The notes beneath the pieces are model-generated. The model did not search any database. It saw nothing but the letters and a program-made list of their open reading frames with translations, and had not been told where the DNA came from. Source: Pseudomonas alkylphenolica (GTDB lineage: Bacteria > Pseudomonadota > Gammaproteobacteria > Pseudomonadales > Pseudomonadaceae). Taken from it: DNA of 64,000 bases. This document shows, one piece after another, positions 17,654-26,643 of this stretch. Positions within the stretch are counted from its first letter, which is position 1, and every line of letters begins with the position of its first letter. The stretch covers positions 496,001 to 560,000 of the forward strand of contig NZ_QJRG01000047.1 in the NCBI RefSeq assembly GCF_004025535.1. The letters run 5' to 3'. A program made the translations under genes and the position numbers.

Positions 17654-18934
17654 ATGCTCGATTCCAAACTGTTACGCGGCCAACTTCAGGAAGTGGCGGA
17701 CCGCCTGGCCTCCCGTGGCTTCAGCCTGGATGTCGCGCGCATCGAGGCACTGGAAGAACGCCGCAAGGTGGTGCAGACCCGTACCGAACAACTGCAGGCC
17801 GAGCGTAATGCCCGTTCCAAGTCCATTGGCCAGGCCAAGGCCCGCGGCGAAGACATCGCGCCGCTGATGGCCGACGTCGAGCGCATGGCCAACGAACTGG
17901 CCAGCGGTAAAGTCGAGCTGGACGGCATTCAGGCCGAGCTGGATTCGATCTTGCTGGGCATTCCGAACCTTCCGGACGAAAGCGTACCGGTCGGTGCCGA
18001 CGAAGACCACAACGTTGAAGTGCGTCGCTGGGGCACCCCGCGCAGCTTCGATTTCGAAATCAAAGACCACGTCGCTCTGGGCGAGATCAGCGGTGGCCTG
18101 GACTTCGAAACCGCTGCCAAGCTGTCGGGCGCCCGTTTTGCCCTGCTGCGCGGCCCGATCGCACGCCTGCACCGCGCCCTGGCGCAGTTCATGATCAACC
18201 TGCACACCAGCGAGCACGGTTACGAAGAAGCCTACACTCCGTACTTGGTTCAGGCGCCGGCGCTGCAAGGCACCGGCCAGTTGCCCAAGTTCGAGGAAGA
18301 CCTGTTCAAGATCAGCCGCGAAGGCGAAGCTGACTTCTACCTGATCCCGACTGCCGAAGTGTCGCTGACCAACATCGTTGCCGGCGAGATCCTCGATGCC
18401 AAGCAGCTGCCGATCAAGTTCGTCGCCCATACCCCGTGCTTCCGCAGTGAAGCCGGCGCATCGGGTCGTGACACCCGCGGCATGATCCGTCAGCACCAGT
18501 TCGACAAGGTCGAGATGGTCCAGATAGTCGAGCCGGGCAAGTCCATGGAAGCCCTGGAAGGCCTGACTGCCAACGCCGAGCGCGTGCTGCAGGCACTGGA
18601 GCTGCCGTACCGCGTACTGGCGCTGTGCACCGGCGACATGGGCTTCAGCGCGGTCAAAACCTACGACCTGGAAGTCTGGGTGCCGAGCCAGGACAAATAC
18701 CGCGAGATTTCCTCGTGCTCCAACTGCGGTGATTTCCAGGCCCGTCGCATGCAGGCGCGCTGGCGCAACCCGGAAACCGGCAAGCCGGAGCTGGTCCACA
18801 CCCTCAACGGTTCGGGCCTGGCAGTCGGGCGTACGCTGGTAGCGGTGCTGGAAAACTACCAGCAGGCCGACGGCTCGATCCGTGTACCGGAGGTGCTCAA
18901 GCCGTACATGGGTGGCCTGGAGGTCATCGCTTAA
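17654..18934 (+). CDS. serS: seryl-tRNA synthetase
   Basis: 426 aa class II synthetase, from the ATG at 17654 (MLDSKLLRGQLQEVADRLASRGF). N-terminal coiled-coil arm residues about 30-100 (VQTRTEQLQAERNARSKSIG). Catalytic core has TAEVSLTN, FRSEAGASGRDTRG (motif 2) and NGSGLAVGRTLVAVLEN (motif 3). A longer upstream open frame overlaps crcB and is not the start. cysG begins on the next base after the stop. Confidence 0.97.
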   Translation: MLDSKLLRGQLQEVADRLASRGFSLDVARIEALEERRKVVQTRTEQLQAERNARSKSIGQAKARGEDIAPLMADVERMANELASGKVELDGIQAELDSILLGIPNLPDESVPVGADEDHNVEVRRWGTPRSFDFEIKDHVALGEISGGLDFETAAKLSGARFALLRGPIARLHRALAQFMINLHTSEHGYEEAYTPYLVQAPALQGTGQLPKFEEDLFKISREGEADFYLIPTAEVSLTNIVAGEILDAKQLPIKFVAHTPCFRSEAGASGRDTRGMIRQHQFDKVEMVQIVEPGKSMEALEGLTANAERVLQALELPYRVLALCTGDMGFSAVKTYDLEVWVPSQDKYREISSCSNCGDFQARRMQARWRNPETGKPELVHTLNGSGLAVGRTLVAVLENYQQADGSIRVPEVLKPYMGGLEVIA

Positions 18935-20323
18935 ATGGAGTTTCTGCCGCTGTTTCACAAACTGCGCGGCAGCCGTGTGCTGGTCGTCGGTGGAGGCGAA
19001 ATTGCCCTGCGCAAATCGCGTCTGCTGGCCGATGCCGGCGCGGTGCTGCGGGTGGTCGCGCCCGAAATTGAAGCGCAACTGGCCGAGTTGGTCCGGCACA
19101 GCGGTGGTGAAATGCTCTGCCGTGGTTATCAGCCGGGCGACCTTGACGGTTGCCAGCTGATCATTGCCGCAACCGATGACCAGGCGCTTAACGCTCAGGT
19201 CTCGGCGGATGCTCACCAGCGCTGCGTGCCGGTCAATGTGGTGGATGCGCCTGCGCTGTGCTCGGTGATCTTCCCGGCCATTGTCGACCGCTCACCATTG
19301 GTGGTGGCGGTGTCCAGCGGCGGCGATGCGCCGGTGCTGGCGCGGCTGATCCGGGCCAAGCTGGAAACCTGGATTCCGGCGGCCTATGGCGAACTGGCCG
19401 GGCTCGGTGCGCGCTTTCGCGACAAGGTCAAGGCACTCTATCCGGACGTCAATCAGCGTCGTGGCTTCTGGGAAGATGTGTTCCAGGGCCCGATTGCCGA
19501 GCGGCAACTGGCCGGGCAGGGGGCTGAAGCCGAGCGTTTGCTGCAGGCCAAGATCGACGGCGCAACCTATCAGGCACCCGGTGAGGTGTACCTGGTGGGG
19601 GCGGGCCCCGGTGATCCGGATCTGCTGACCTTCCGCGCCTTGCGCTTGATGCAGCAGGCCGATGTGGTGCTGTACGACCGTCTGGTGGCTCCGGCCATCA
19701 TCGAGTTGTGCCGCCGTGATGCCGAGCGCATCTACGTCGGCAAGCGCCGCGCCGACCATGCCGTGCCGCAGGATCAGATCAACCAGCTGCTGGTGGACCT
19801 GGCACGCCAGGGCAAGCGGGTGTTGCGCCTCAAGGGCGGTGATCCGTTCATTTTCGGCCGTGGTGGCGAAGAGATCGAAGAACTGGCCGAGCAGGGCATT
19901 CCGTTCCAGGTGGTGCCGGGTATCACGGCTGCCAGTGGTTGCTCGGCGTATGCCGGGATTCCGCTGACCCATCGTGACTACGCGCAGTCTGTGCGCTTTG
20001 TCACCGGGCACCTCAAGGACGGAACCAGCAACCTGCCATGGAACGACCTGGTCGCCCCGGCGCAGACTCTGGTGTTCTACATGGGCCTGGTCGGCTTGCC
20101 GACCATCTGCGCCGAGCTGATTCGTCACGGTCGTGCTGCTGATACGCCAGCGGCGCTGGTTCAGCAGGGCACCACGCCGAACCAGCGGGTGTTCACCGGT
20201 ACGCTGGCTGACCTGCCTACCTTGGTGGCTGAGCATGAAGTCCATGCACCGACGCTGGTTATCGTCGGCGAAGTGGTCCAGCTGCGTGACAAGCTGGCCT
20301 GGTTCGAAGGCTCTCAAGGCTGA
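18935..20323 (+). CDS. cysG: trifunctional siroheme synthase CysG
   Basis: 462 aa. N-terminal third is precorrin-2 dehydrogenase/sirohydrochlorin ferrochelatase with the NAD motif VLVVGGGEIALRKSRLL. The C-terminal two thirds is uroporphyrinogen III methyltransferase (VYLVGAGPGDPDLLTFRALR, DVVLYDRLV, RLKGGDPFIFGRGGEE, VVPGITAASGCSAY). Makes siroheme for sulfite and nitrite reductases. Begins directly at the serS stop, so it is co-translated with it. Confidence 0.96.
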   Translation: MEFLPLFHKLRGSRVLVVGGGEIALRKSRLLADAGAVLRVVAPEIEAQLAELVRHSGGEMLCRGYQPGDLDGCQLIIAATDDQALNAQVSADAHQRCVPVNVVDAPALCSVIFPAIVDRSPLVVAVSSGGDAPVLARLIRAKLETWIPAAYGELAGLGARFRDKVKALYPDVNQRRGFWEDVFQGPIAERQLAGQGAEAERLLQAKIDGATYQAPGEVYLVGAGPGDPDLLTFRALRLMQQADVVLYDRLVAPAIIELCRRDAERIYVGKRRADHAVPQDQINQLLVDLARQGKRVLRLKGGDPFIFGRGGEEIEELAEQGIPFQVVPGITAASGCSAYAGIPLTHRDYAQSVRFVTGHLKDGTSNLPWNDLVAPAQTLVFYMGLVGLPTICAELIRHGRAADTPAALVQQGTTPNQRVFTGTLADLPTLVAEHEVHAPTLVIVGEVVQLRDKLAWFEGSQG

Positions 20324-20377
20324 AGCCAATCACCGGCTATGTCGGATCCCACAAAGGTCGTGTATCACCTTGATCAT

Positions 20378-20407
20378 TGTGGGAGCCGGCATAGCTGGCG
20401 ATGAGGC
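20378..20407. repeat. REP-like extragenic repeat
   Basis: TGTGGGAGCCGGCATAGC then TGGCGATGAGG, the REP pattern, between the convergent cysG and glutathionyl reductase genes. Confidence 0.6.
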
Positions 20408-20421
20408 CACCGAGCACACCC

Positions 20422-21390
20422 TCAAACCCCAGCCTTGCTCCAGATCCCTTTCCCCGCCAGCCTTTCCCGATCATGTCCCCGCGTAAAATCCTGCAACGGC
20501 CCTTTAGGCACAATCCCGTTCGGGTTGATGGTCTTGTGGCTCATGTAATAGTGCTTCTGGATATGCTCGACGTTCACCGTCTCGGCCACTCCCGGCCACT
20601 GGTACAGCTCGCGTAGCCAGTTCGACAGGTTCGAATAATCGGCCAGGCGCCGCAGGTTGCACTTGAAGTGCCCGTGGTACACCGCGTCAAAACGAATCAG
20701 CGTGGTGAACAGTCGCCAGTCAGCCTCGGTCAGGTATTCGCCGGCCAGGTAGCGGTGCTCGCCCAGATGCTTTTCCAGGCAGTCCAGCTCGGCAAACACC
20801 TCATCAAACGCCTGCTCGTACGCCTGTTGCGAGGTGGCAAAGCCTGCGCGGTACACGCCGTTGTTGATGGCTGGGTAGATCCGCTCGTTGAGCGCATCAA
20901 TCTTGCCCTGCAGGGACTCCGGATAGAGGTCCAGGCGGTTGCCGGTCAAGTCATCGAAGGCATGGTTGAAGATGCGGATGATCTCTGCCGACTCGTTGTT
21001 GACGATGCGCTGCTCCTGCTTGTCCCACAGCACCGGCACGGTGACCCGGCCGGTGTAATGCGGGTCGTCACGGGTATAGCGCTGATGGAGGAAATCCAGG
21101 TGCTCGACCTTGTCGCCGGTAGAACCCAGGTGGGTGTCGAAGGTCCAGCCGTTTTCGCCCATCAGCCAGCTGACCACCGAGACATCAATCAGGCTTTCCA
21201 GCCCTTTGAGCTTGCGAAAGATCAGGGTGCGGTGGGCCCAGGGGCAGGCCAGGGACACATACAGGTGGTAGCGCCCGGCTTCGGCCGCGGGCAATTGGTT
21301 GCGTCGCTGCGCATTTTCGCGCTGGAACGCACCGTCTTTGCTGCTTTGATACCACTGGTCATGCCAGCGTCCGTCGATCAACAGGCCCAT
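20422..21390 (-). CDS. yqjG: glutathionyl-hydroquinone reductase (Xi-class GST, YqjG-like)
   Basis: 322 aa. Reduces glutathionyl-hydroquinones using GSH. The Xi-class active site YVSLACPWAHRTLI has the catalytic Cys (about residue 49). GENGWTFD, HYTGRVTVPVLWDKQ and NNESAEIIRIFN follow, and the C-terminal helical domain is typical of YqjG/PcpF/EcpX proteins. The start MGLLIDGRWHDQWY has GGAGCTC upstream. A perfect 11-bp inverted repeat lies in its promoter region (21407-21454). Confidence 0.93.
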   Translation of the reverse strand: MGLLIDGRWHDQWYQSSKDGAFQRENAQRRNQLPAAEAGRYHLYVSLACPWAHRTLIFRKLKGLESLIDVSVVSWLMGENGWTFDTHLGSTGDKVEHLDFLHQRYTRDDPHYTGRVTVPVLWDKQEQRIVNNESAEIIRIFNHAFDDLTGNRLDLYPESLQGKIDALNERIYPAINNGVYRAGFATSQQAYEQAFDEVFAELDCLEKHLGEHRYLAGEYLTEADWRLFTTLIRFDAVYHGHFKCNLRRLADYSNLSNWLRELYQWPGVAETVNVEHIQKHYYMSHKTINPNGIVPKGPLQDFTRGHDRERLAGKGIWSKAGV

Positions 21391-21406
21391 GGTGAGCTCC
21401 TTGGCG

Positions 21407-21454
21407 ATTCGTTCGAATATAGAACCTAGTCTACGGCGTCAGGTTCGAACGAAT
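21407..21454. promoter_or_regulatory. inverted repeat upstream of glutathionyl reductase
   Basis: Perfect 11-bp arms ATTCGTTCGAA (21407-21417) and TTCGAACGAAT (21444-21454), 26 bases apart, just before the reductase start. Each arm itself contains TTCGAA. This looks like an operator for a dimeric regulator, or two adjacent sites. The regulator is unknown. Confidence 0.6.
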
Positions 21455-21500
21455 AGCGCAAAGTCTGCGCCTGTATGATCGACTTTATTGATGCATTGCC

Positions 21501-22496
21501 TTAACGCGTGCGGCTATCCCAGTAGGCTTGCGCCTGAGCAAAGGCGTCATCGCGAGCCTGACCCAGGCCACGCAAGGCCAGGGCCATGGTCGCCACCACA
21601 GCGAGTTCGCCGTAGCTGTCGCGTGCTTCGCCGCGCCACACCGTCAACAGGTGCTCGGGCTCAAGGCTTGCCGGTTTGACATGGCGCTGAGCGGCCAGGG
21701 CCGGCCATTCTTCGTCCCAGTCGATGCCGTGCGCGGTGCCGTACAGATGGCTGCTGGTGTCCGGGTTGATCTCGATCTCGCCACCGTCGCCCTTGACCAC
21801 AATGGCGGTGTCGCCGAGCAGGCGGCTGGCTTCGCGGTGCACGGCCTGGTAGCCCGGGTGGAAAATGCTTTGCAGGCCGCAGCGGGCGCCCAGCGGGTTG
21901 AGTACACGGGCCAGCGAGTGGATCGGTGAGCGCAGGCCCAAGGTGTTGCGCAGGTCGATCATCCGCTGCAGGCGCGGTGCCCAGTCCTGCAAAGGAATAA
22001 AGGCCAGTTGCTGGCTGTCGAGGGCCTCGGCAACCGCGTTCCAGTCGCGACACAGCGGGATCTGCAGCAGATCGAGCACCTGCTCGGTGTACAGGCGCCC
22101 GGCGGTGTGCGCACCGCCGCCGTGCAGCAGGATGCGCACGCCGTTGGCAGCCAGGCATTTGGCCGCCAGCAGGTACCAGGGCAGGTGACGCTTCTTGCCG
22201 GCATAGGTCGGCCAGTCGATGTCCACCGCAATCGACGGCGCGTCCAGGCGCTGGCGCAGCGCCTCGGTGAAGCCGGCGAGTTCCTCCGGGCTTTCTTCCT
22301 TGTGCCGCAGCAGCATCAGGAAGGCGCCCAGCTGGGTTTCCTCGACCTTGCCGTCGAGCAGCATGCCCATGGCCTCACGGGCCTCTTCACGGCTCAGGCC
22401 GCGGGCGCCGCGCTTGCCCTTGCCAAGGATGCGTACGAACTGGGCAAAGGGGTGTTCGGCCGGGGTTTCGGTGACTAGCGGGCGAGGATCGGTCAT
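21501..22496 (-). CDS. ybiB: YbiB-like glycosyl transferase family 3 protein
   Basis: 331 aa from the ATG at 22494-22496 (MTDPRPLVTE). Related to anthranilate phosphoribosyltransferase TrpD but acting as YbiB, a nucleic-acid binding protein without known catalysis. TrpD-like fold landmarks: LGAFLMLLRHKEES, LLHGGGAHTAGR, LGLRSPIHSLARVLNPLG, VVKGDGGEIEINPD. Overlaps the end of tusE by a few bases, so it is probably the last gene of the tus transcript. Confidence 0.85.
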   Translation of the reverse strand: MTDPRPLVTETPAEHPFAQFVRILGKGKRGARGLSREEAREAMGMLLDGKVEETQLGAFLMLLRHKEESPEELAGFTEALRQRLDAPSIAVDIDWPTYAGKKRHLPWYLLAAKCLAANGVRILLHGGGAHTAGRLYTEQVLDLLQIPLCRDWNAVAEALDSQQLAFIPLQDWAPRLQRMIDLRNTLGLRSPIHSLARVLNPLGARCGLQSIFHPGYQAVHREASRLLGDTAIVVKGDGGEIEINPDTSSHLYGTAHGIDWDEEWPALAAQRHVKPASLEPEHLLTVWRGEARDSYGELAVVATMALALRGLGQARDDAFAQAQAYWDSRTR

Positions 22497-22828
22497 ATGC
22501 AATTGGTCGGCTTCGGCAGGCCCGCAAGCTTTGCGGCGAGTTTGGCGGGAGTGCCTTTGAACAGGCGGTTGAGGTGCATGCTGTTGCCTTTTTCCGGGCC
22601 CAGCTTGAGCGCGGTGTATTTGATCAGCGGGCGGGTGGCCGGCGACAGCTCGAACTCCTGGTAGAACGCGCGCAGCAGCGTCAGCACTTCCCAGTGTTCT
22701 GGGGTCAGCTCCAGCTCTTCGTGGGCGGCCAGGGCAGCGGCAACCTCGTCAGACCAGTCGCTGAGCTCAACCAGGTAGCCATCCTTGTCCAGAGCGATGC
22801 TGCGCTCGCCTACGGTCAGCGTATTCAT
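22493..22828 (-). CDS. tusE: sulfur carrier TusE (DsrC family)
   Basis: 111 aa. Accepts persulfide from TusD and passes it to MnmA during tRNA 2-thiolation. The penultimate Cys in PTNCI (residue 110) is the essential persulfide carrier. DWSDEVAAALAAHEELELTPEHW is the DsrC core. Its start overlaps the tusB stop, and ybiB overlaps its end. Confidence 0.95.
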   Translation of the reverse strand: MNTLTVGERSIALDKDGYLVELSDWSDEVAAALAAHEELELTPEHWEVLTLLRAFYQEFELSPATRPLIKYTALKLGPEKGNSMHLNRLFKGTPAKLAAKLAGLPKPTNCI

Positions 22829-23124
22829 AGCCAGCTGTTGACCTTGTCGTAGTTCAGCGACAGCGCGACAAAGCCCGGGTAGTCGATGGCTCGGGTGGTC
22901 TCGCCAGCGCTGATGGCGCGGGCATTCAGGTCCTCTTCAAGGGCGAACAGGCGGCCCTGCAGGTTGCTCGCCTGCAGGCTGGCCAGCGGCGCGCTACCGG
23001 GCTGCAGGGCATACACCGCATCGCCGCAGAGCAACAGGCCATCGTCGCTGCCCAGCAGGCGCAGGCAGCTGCTCAGGCGATTGTCGCCGAACGGCGAGTG
23101 GGAAATTACGTGCAAGGTGCTCAT
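22825..23124 (-). CDS. tusB: sulfur relay subunit TusB (DsrH family)
   Basis: 99 aa, MSTLHVISHSPF start and DDGLLLCGDAVYAL, typical of TusB/DsrH. Structural partner in the TusBCD heterohexamer. Start and stop both overlap neighbours (tusC upstream, tusE downstream), marking a tightly coupled operon. Confidence 0.92.
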   Translation of the reverse strand: MSTLHVISHSPFGDNRLSSCLRLLGSDDGLLLCGDAVYALQPGSAPLASLQASNLQGRLFALEEDLNARAISAGETTRAIDYPGFVALSLNYDKVNSWL

Positions 23125-23483
23125 CAGAGGGTAATCACCTGGTCAAAACGGTCGATCAACGCGGCCAGGGCGGTGTCATCCAGTGCTTGAACCGGCAGGC
23201 TCAGGGTCGCTGCGCTCAGGCCGCGTTCCTGCAGGCTGCTGCTGGCGACAAACAGCTCTTCGACGCCGAACATCGGCAAGGCCTGCAGGTTGGCGGCGAG
23301 GTTCTTTTGCTGCAGCTGGGCCGGTTGCTGGTCGGGCGCAAGCTGGAACACGCCGTCATCGAGAAAGAGCATGCCCAGCGGCAGGTCAAAGGCGCCACCG
23401 GCCAGGGCAATGTCCAGCGCCTCACGGGCGGACGGCCCGGCCCAGGGGGCCTGACGGCTGATAATCAGCAAGGACTTGGCCAT
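23124..23483 (-). CDS. tusC: sulfur relay subunit TusC (DsrF family)
   Basis: 119 aa from the ATG at 23481-23483 (MAKSLLIISRQAPWAG), preferred over an upstream in-frame ATG inside tusD. DsrE/F fold, part of the TusBCD complex. One base separates it from the tusD stop. Confidence 0.92.
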   Translation of the reverse strand: MAKSLLIISRQAPWAGPSAREALDIALAGGAFDLPLGMLFLDDGVFQLAPDQQPAQLQQKNLAANLQALPMFGVEELFVASSSLQERGLSAATLSLPVQALDDTALAALIDRFDQVITL

Positions 23484-23484
23484 C

Positions 23485-23877
23485 TCAGTCGCCTCCAAAG
23501 CACATCAAGCGGTCGGCGCTTTGTGCGCCCTCGTGCAGCTGACCCAGGCCAGACAGCTCCCACGGCGCCGGCAGGTTGACCGCCGGGCGCTGATAGCGTT
23601 GCGCTTCTTCGGCGTTGAGCACGCCACGGCGCAGGGCGGCGGCAATGCACACCACCGCATCGAGCTGATGCTCCGTGATGAAGGATCGCCATTGGCCGGC
23701 TACATCCAGCTCATCCTGTGGTGCAACCACGTTGGCCGAGGCGCTGTGCACGCCGTCCTGATAGAAAAACAGCCGGACAATTTCGTGTCCGCCGGCCAGC
23801 GCGGCCTGGGCAAACAGCAGGGCGCGGCGCGAGGAGGGCGCGTGGGCTGGAGAAAAAACCGCGATGGCGAACTTCAT
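23485..23877 (-). CDS. tusD: sulfurtransferase TusD (DsrE family)
   Basis: 130 aa from the ATG at 23875-23877 (MKFAIAVFSPAH). The active cysteine lies in VVCIAAALRRGV (Cys77), matching the catalytic Cys78 of E. coli TusD. Takes sulfur from TusA and hands it to TusE. First gene of tusDCBE. A terminator of the preceding permease lies just upstream. Confidence 0.94.
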   Translation of the reverse strand: MKFAIAVFSPAHAPSSRRALLFAQAALAGGHEIVRLFFYQDGVHSASANVVAPQDELDVAGQWRSFITEHQLDAVVCIAAALRRGVLNAEEAQRYQRPAVNLPAPWELSGLGQLHEGAQSADRLMCFGGD

Positions 23878-23914
23878 GGAAGGCTCATTCAGCAAAACTG
23901 CGCCAATAATAAAG

Positions 23915-23944
23915 CAAAAAGCCCGCAGCAACATGCCACGGGCT
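23915..23944 (-). terminator. terminator of NCS2 permease gene
   Basis: On the minus strand, an AGCCCGTGG...GCGGGCT imperfect hairpin followed by T5 and an AT-rich stretch. It separates the permease from tusD. Confidence 0.7.
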
Positions 23945-23966
23945 CTAGAACCAACCGCTCCCTATC

Positions 23967-24010
23967 TGTAGGAGCTGGCGTAGCCTGCGATTGGGCCGCA
24001 ACTCGGCCCC
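23967..24010. repeat. REP-like extragenic repeat
   Basis: TGTAGGAGCTGGCGTAGCC then TGCGAT and a GGGCCGCAACTCGGCCC stem, the same family as the other REP units here. Confidence 0.6.
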
Positions 24011-24016
24011 AGCACC

Positions 24017-25393
24017 TCAAGCCTTCTCTTTAGGCTCCGGCAAGAACCAGTTCAGCACCAGGGCACAAATGCCCCCGGTCGCCACACCCGATTCCAGCAC
24101 ATTGCGCAGCGCCGACGGCATATGCGCGAGGAACTCCGGCACCTGCGCAACGCCCAGCCCCAGGGCCAGCGACACCGCGATGATCAGCAGCGCACGACGG
24201 TCCAGGCTGATGCTGGCAAGAATATTGATCCCCGAAGCAGCCACTGCACCGAACATCACCATCGCCGCGCCGCCGAGCACTGGCTCAGGCACCGCCTGAA
24301 TCACCCCGGCAACGCTTGGGAACAGGCCGAGAATCACCAGCATCGCGGCAATCCACACACCGATATGACGGCTGGCGATACCGGTCAGCTGAATCACGCC
24401 GTTGTTCTGGGCAAAGATCGAGCTGGGGAACGTGTTGAACACCCCGGCCAGCAGCGAGTTGGCGCCGTTCACCAGTACGCCGCCCTTGATGCGCTGCATC
24501 CACAGCGGGCCTTCGACCGGCTGGCGCGACACCTTGCTGGTAGCGGTAACGTCACCGATGGCTTCCAGCGAAGTCACCAGATAGATCACCAGCATCGGAA
24601 TGAACAGTGCCCAGGAGAAGCCCAGGCCGAAATGCAGCGGCATCGGCACCTGGAACAGCTCGGCTTCGTGCATGCCGGTGAAGTCCAGACGGCCCAGGTA
24701 ACCGGCCAGTGCGTAACCCACAGCCAGGGCAATGACGATGGCGCAGCTGCGCATCCACACCACCGGAATACGGTTGAGCACCACGATAATGGCCAGCACC
24801 ACGCCCGACAGCAGCAGGTTTTCGCCGTTGGCGAAGGTGCCGTTGCTCATGGCGCCGAAGCCACCGCCCATGCTGATCAGGCCGACCTTGATCAAGGTCA
24901 GGCCGATCATTAGCACCACGATACCGGTCACCAGGGGAGTAATCAGGCGCTTAACAAACGGCAAAATCCGCGAAATACCCATTTCAACGAACGAGCCGGC
25001 GATCACCACGCCGAAAATCGCCGCCATCACCGCTTCAACCGGCGTGCCTTGCTTGACCATCAGCGCGCCACCGGCGATCAACGGTCCGACAAAGTTGAAA
25101 CTGGTGCCCTGAACAATCAGCAACCCGGCGCCGAACGGCCCGAAGCGGCGGCACTGAACAAAGGTCGCGATCCCGGAAATCACCAGCGACATCGACACGA
25201 TCAGGTTGGTATCCCGCGGCGACACCCCCAGTGCCTGGCAGATCAACAGGCCTGGCGTCACGATCGGCACGATGATCGCCAGCAGATGCTGCAGTGCGGC
25301 CAGCATCGCGATCAGCGGCCGTGGCCGGTCTTCAAGGCCAAGAACCAGCTCATTGGCCTGCGCGGGTGCGCCAGGTTGCTCGATTGAACTCAT
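24017..25393 (-). CDS. NCS2/NAT purine permease (xanthine/urate type)
   Basis: 458 aa from the ATG at 25391-25393 (MSSIEQPGAP). Inner-membrane, about 14 helices, nucleobase:H+ symporter. The NAT signature QNNGVIQLTGIASR and the substrate-site segment VTSLEAIGDVTATS favour a xanthine or uric acid carrier of the XanP/XanQ group over UraA. No purine catabolic genes are adjacent. A terminator lies downstream. Confidence 0.88.
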   Translation of the reverse strand: MSSIEQPGAPAQANELVLGLEDRPRPLIAMLAALQHLLAIIVPIVTPGLLICQALGVSPRDTNLIVSMSLVISGIATFVQCRRFGPFGAGLLIVQGTSFNFVGPLIAGGALMVKQGTPVEAVMAAIFGVVIAGSFVEMGISRILPFVKRLITPLVTGIVVLMIGLTLIKVGLISMGGGFGAMSNGTFANGENLLLSGVVLAIIVVLNRIPVVWMRSCAIVIALAVGYALAGYLGRLDFTGMHEAELFQVPMPLHFGLGFSWALFIPMLVIYLVTSLEAIGDVTATSKVSRQPVEGPLWMQRIKGGVLVNGANSLLAGVFNTFPSSIFAQNNGVIQLTGIASRHIGVWIAAMLVILGLFPSVAGVIQAVPEPVLGGAAMVMFGAVAASGINILASISLDRRALLIIAVSLALGLGVAQVPEFLAHMPSALRNVLESGVATGGICALVLNWFLPEPKEKA

Positions 25394-25482
25394 GGGAGTG
25401 CTGCCCCGGAAGAAAAAAGGAGCGCATTCTACGGGGCATTGGCCATTAGGGGTAGCCATAGATATCACCCCTACACCGTCCC

Positions 25483-25510
25483 CTGTAGGAGCGGATTTAT
25501 CCGCGAAGGC
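25483..25510. repeat. REP-like extragenic repeat
   Basis: CTGTAGGAGCGGATTTATCCGCGAAGGC, the Pseudomonas REP form with GCGGATTTATCCGC stem, in the gap between the permease and yccA. Confidence 0.65.
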
Positions 25511-25601
25511 CGCAAGCGCGACGCAGAAACGGGCCTGCTACGCAGTCCAACGCGGCGATCCGGCATCCCGATAAGCGCGCGCACGAGCCAATCGTCCTTC
25601 A

Positions 25602-25629
25602 TAAAAAAAGCCCGCCGAAGCGGGCTTTC
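25602..25629 (-). terminator. terminator of yccA
   Basis: Minus strand GAAAGCCCGCTTCGGCGGGCTTTTTTT, a TTCG-loop hairpin with T7 tail, about 20 bases after the yccA stop. Confidence 0.9.
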
Positions 25630-25651
25630 CTACAATCAACCAACCCTGTGA

Positions 25652-26323
25652 TCAGTCATCCCGACCCATCAGGCCGAACAGCTGCAGCAGGCTGACGAAC
25701 AGGTTGTAGATCGATACATACAGGCTGATGGTCGCCATGATGTAGTTACGCTCGCCACCGTGAATGATCGCGCTGGTCTGGAACAGGATGCACACCGACG
25801 AGAACAGCACGAAGCCGGCGCTGATTGCCAGTTGCAGGCCGCTGATCTGGAAGAACAGGCTGGCCAGCACCGCGCCCATCAGCACGAAGAAACCGGCGGT
25901 GATGAAGCCACCGAGGAAGCTCATGTCCTTGCGGGTGATCAGCACATAGGCCGACAGGCCGCCGAACACCAGTGCGGTCATGGCGAAGGCCGAGCTGACC
26001 ACTTCAGCGCCACCGGCCATGCCCAGGTAACGGTTAAGGATAGGGCCGAGGATAAAGCCCATGAAACCGGTTAGGGCGAATGTAGACACCAGGCCCCAGG
26101 CCGAATCACGCAGCTTGTTGGTGAGGAAGAACAGGCCATAGAAGCCGATCAGCACCACAAAGATGTTCGGGTAGCCCACACGCATCTGCTGCGCGATGAA
26201 AGCCATGACGCCACTGAAGGCGAGGGTGATGGCCAGCAGCCCGTACGTATTGCGCAGGACCCGGCTGACCTCCTGTTGCTCGACCTGCTGGCCGTGATTG
26301 ACGGCGTAATCCTGTTCGCGCAT
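25652..26323 (-). CDS. yccA: Bax inhibitor-1 family membrane protein YccA
   Basis: 223 aa, seven hydrophobic helices (TMBIM fold). N terminus MREQDYAVNHGQQVEQQEVSRVLRN; C terminus SIYNLFVSLLQLFGLMGRDD, the common Pseudomonas form. In E. coli YccA is a substrate and modulator of FtsH. Single gene with its own terminator, divergent from tRNA-Ser. Confidence 0.92.
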   Translation of the reverse strand: MREQDYAVNHGQQVEQQEVSRVLRNTYGLLAITLAFSGVMAFIAQQMRVGYPNIFVVLIGFYGLFFLTNKLRDSAWGLVSTFALTGFMGFILGPILNRYLGMAGGAEVVSSAFAMTALVFGGLSAYVLITRKDMSFLGGFITAGFFVLMGAVLASLFFQISGLQLAISAGFVLFSSVCILFQTSAIIHGGERNYIMATISLYVSIYNLFVSLLQLFGLMGRDD

Positions 26324-26444
26324 GGCGACACTCCTGTGGGTTTGTAACGTTCAGATGCAAAGATCATAACAGAGCCACGCAAACCAGCTACACAGAGAGT
26401 TTGACAGCTTGTTTCATTTCGGTATTATGGCGCCCGCAATACGA

Positions 26445-26532
26445 GGAAGCGTGGCCGAGTGGTTTAAGGCAACGGTCTTGAAAACCGTCGATGGGCAACT
26501 ATCCTAGAGTTCGAATCTCTACGCTTCCGCCA
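26445..26532 (+). tRNA. tRNA-Ser(UGA)
   Basis: 88 bases including CCA. Acceptor GGAAGCG pairs with CGCTTCC, anticodon loop CTTGAAA gives UGA, long variable arm typical of class II tRNA-Ser, T-arm GAGTTCGAATCTC. Its 3' end is the likely attachment site of the adjacent island, whose integrase gene points towards it. Confidence 0.97.
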
Positions 26533-26537
26533 TCTTC

Positions 26538-26563
26538 AAAGCCCTGATTATTCAGGGCTTTTT
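26538..26563 (+). terminator. terminator of tRNA-Ser
   Basis: AAAGCCCTGA-TTAT-TCAGGGCTTTTT hairpin with T5, directly after the tRNA. Confidence 0.85.
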
Positions 26564-26643
26564 GCGTTTCTGGGCCATGGAAAAACTACCCATGGGAACA
26601 CCCTTGGGAATGGCTTATTTTGTCAGCGCTGGCAAAACTTCGG

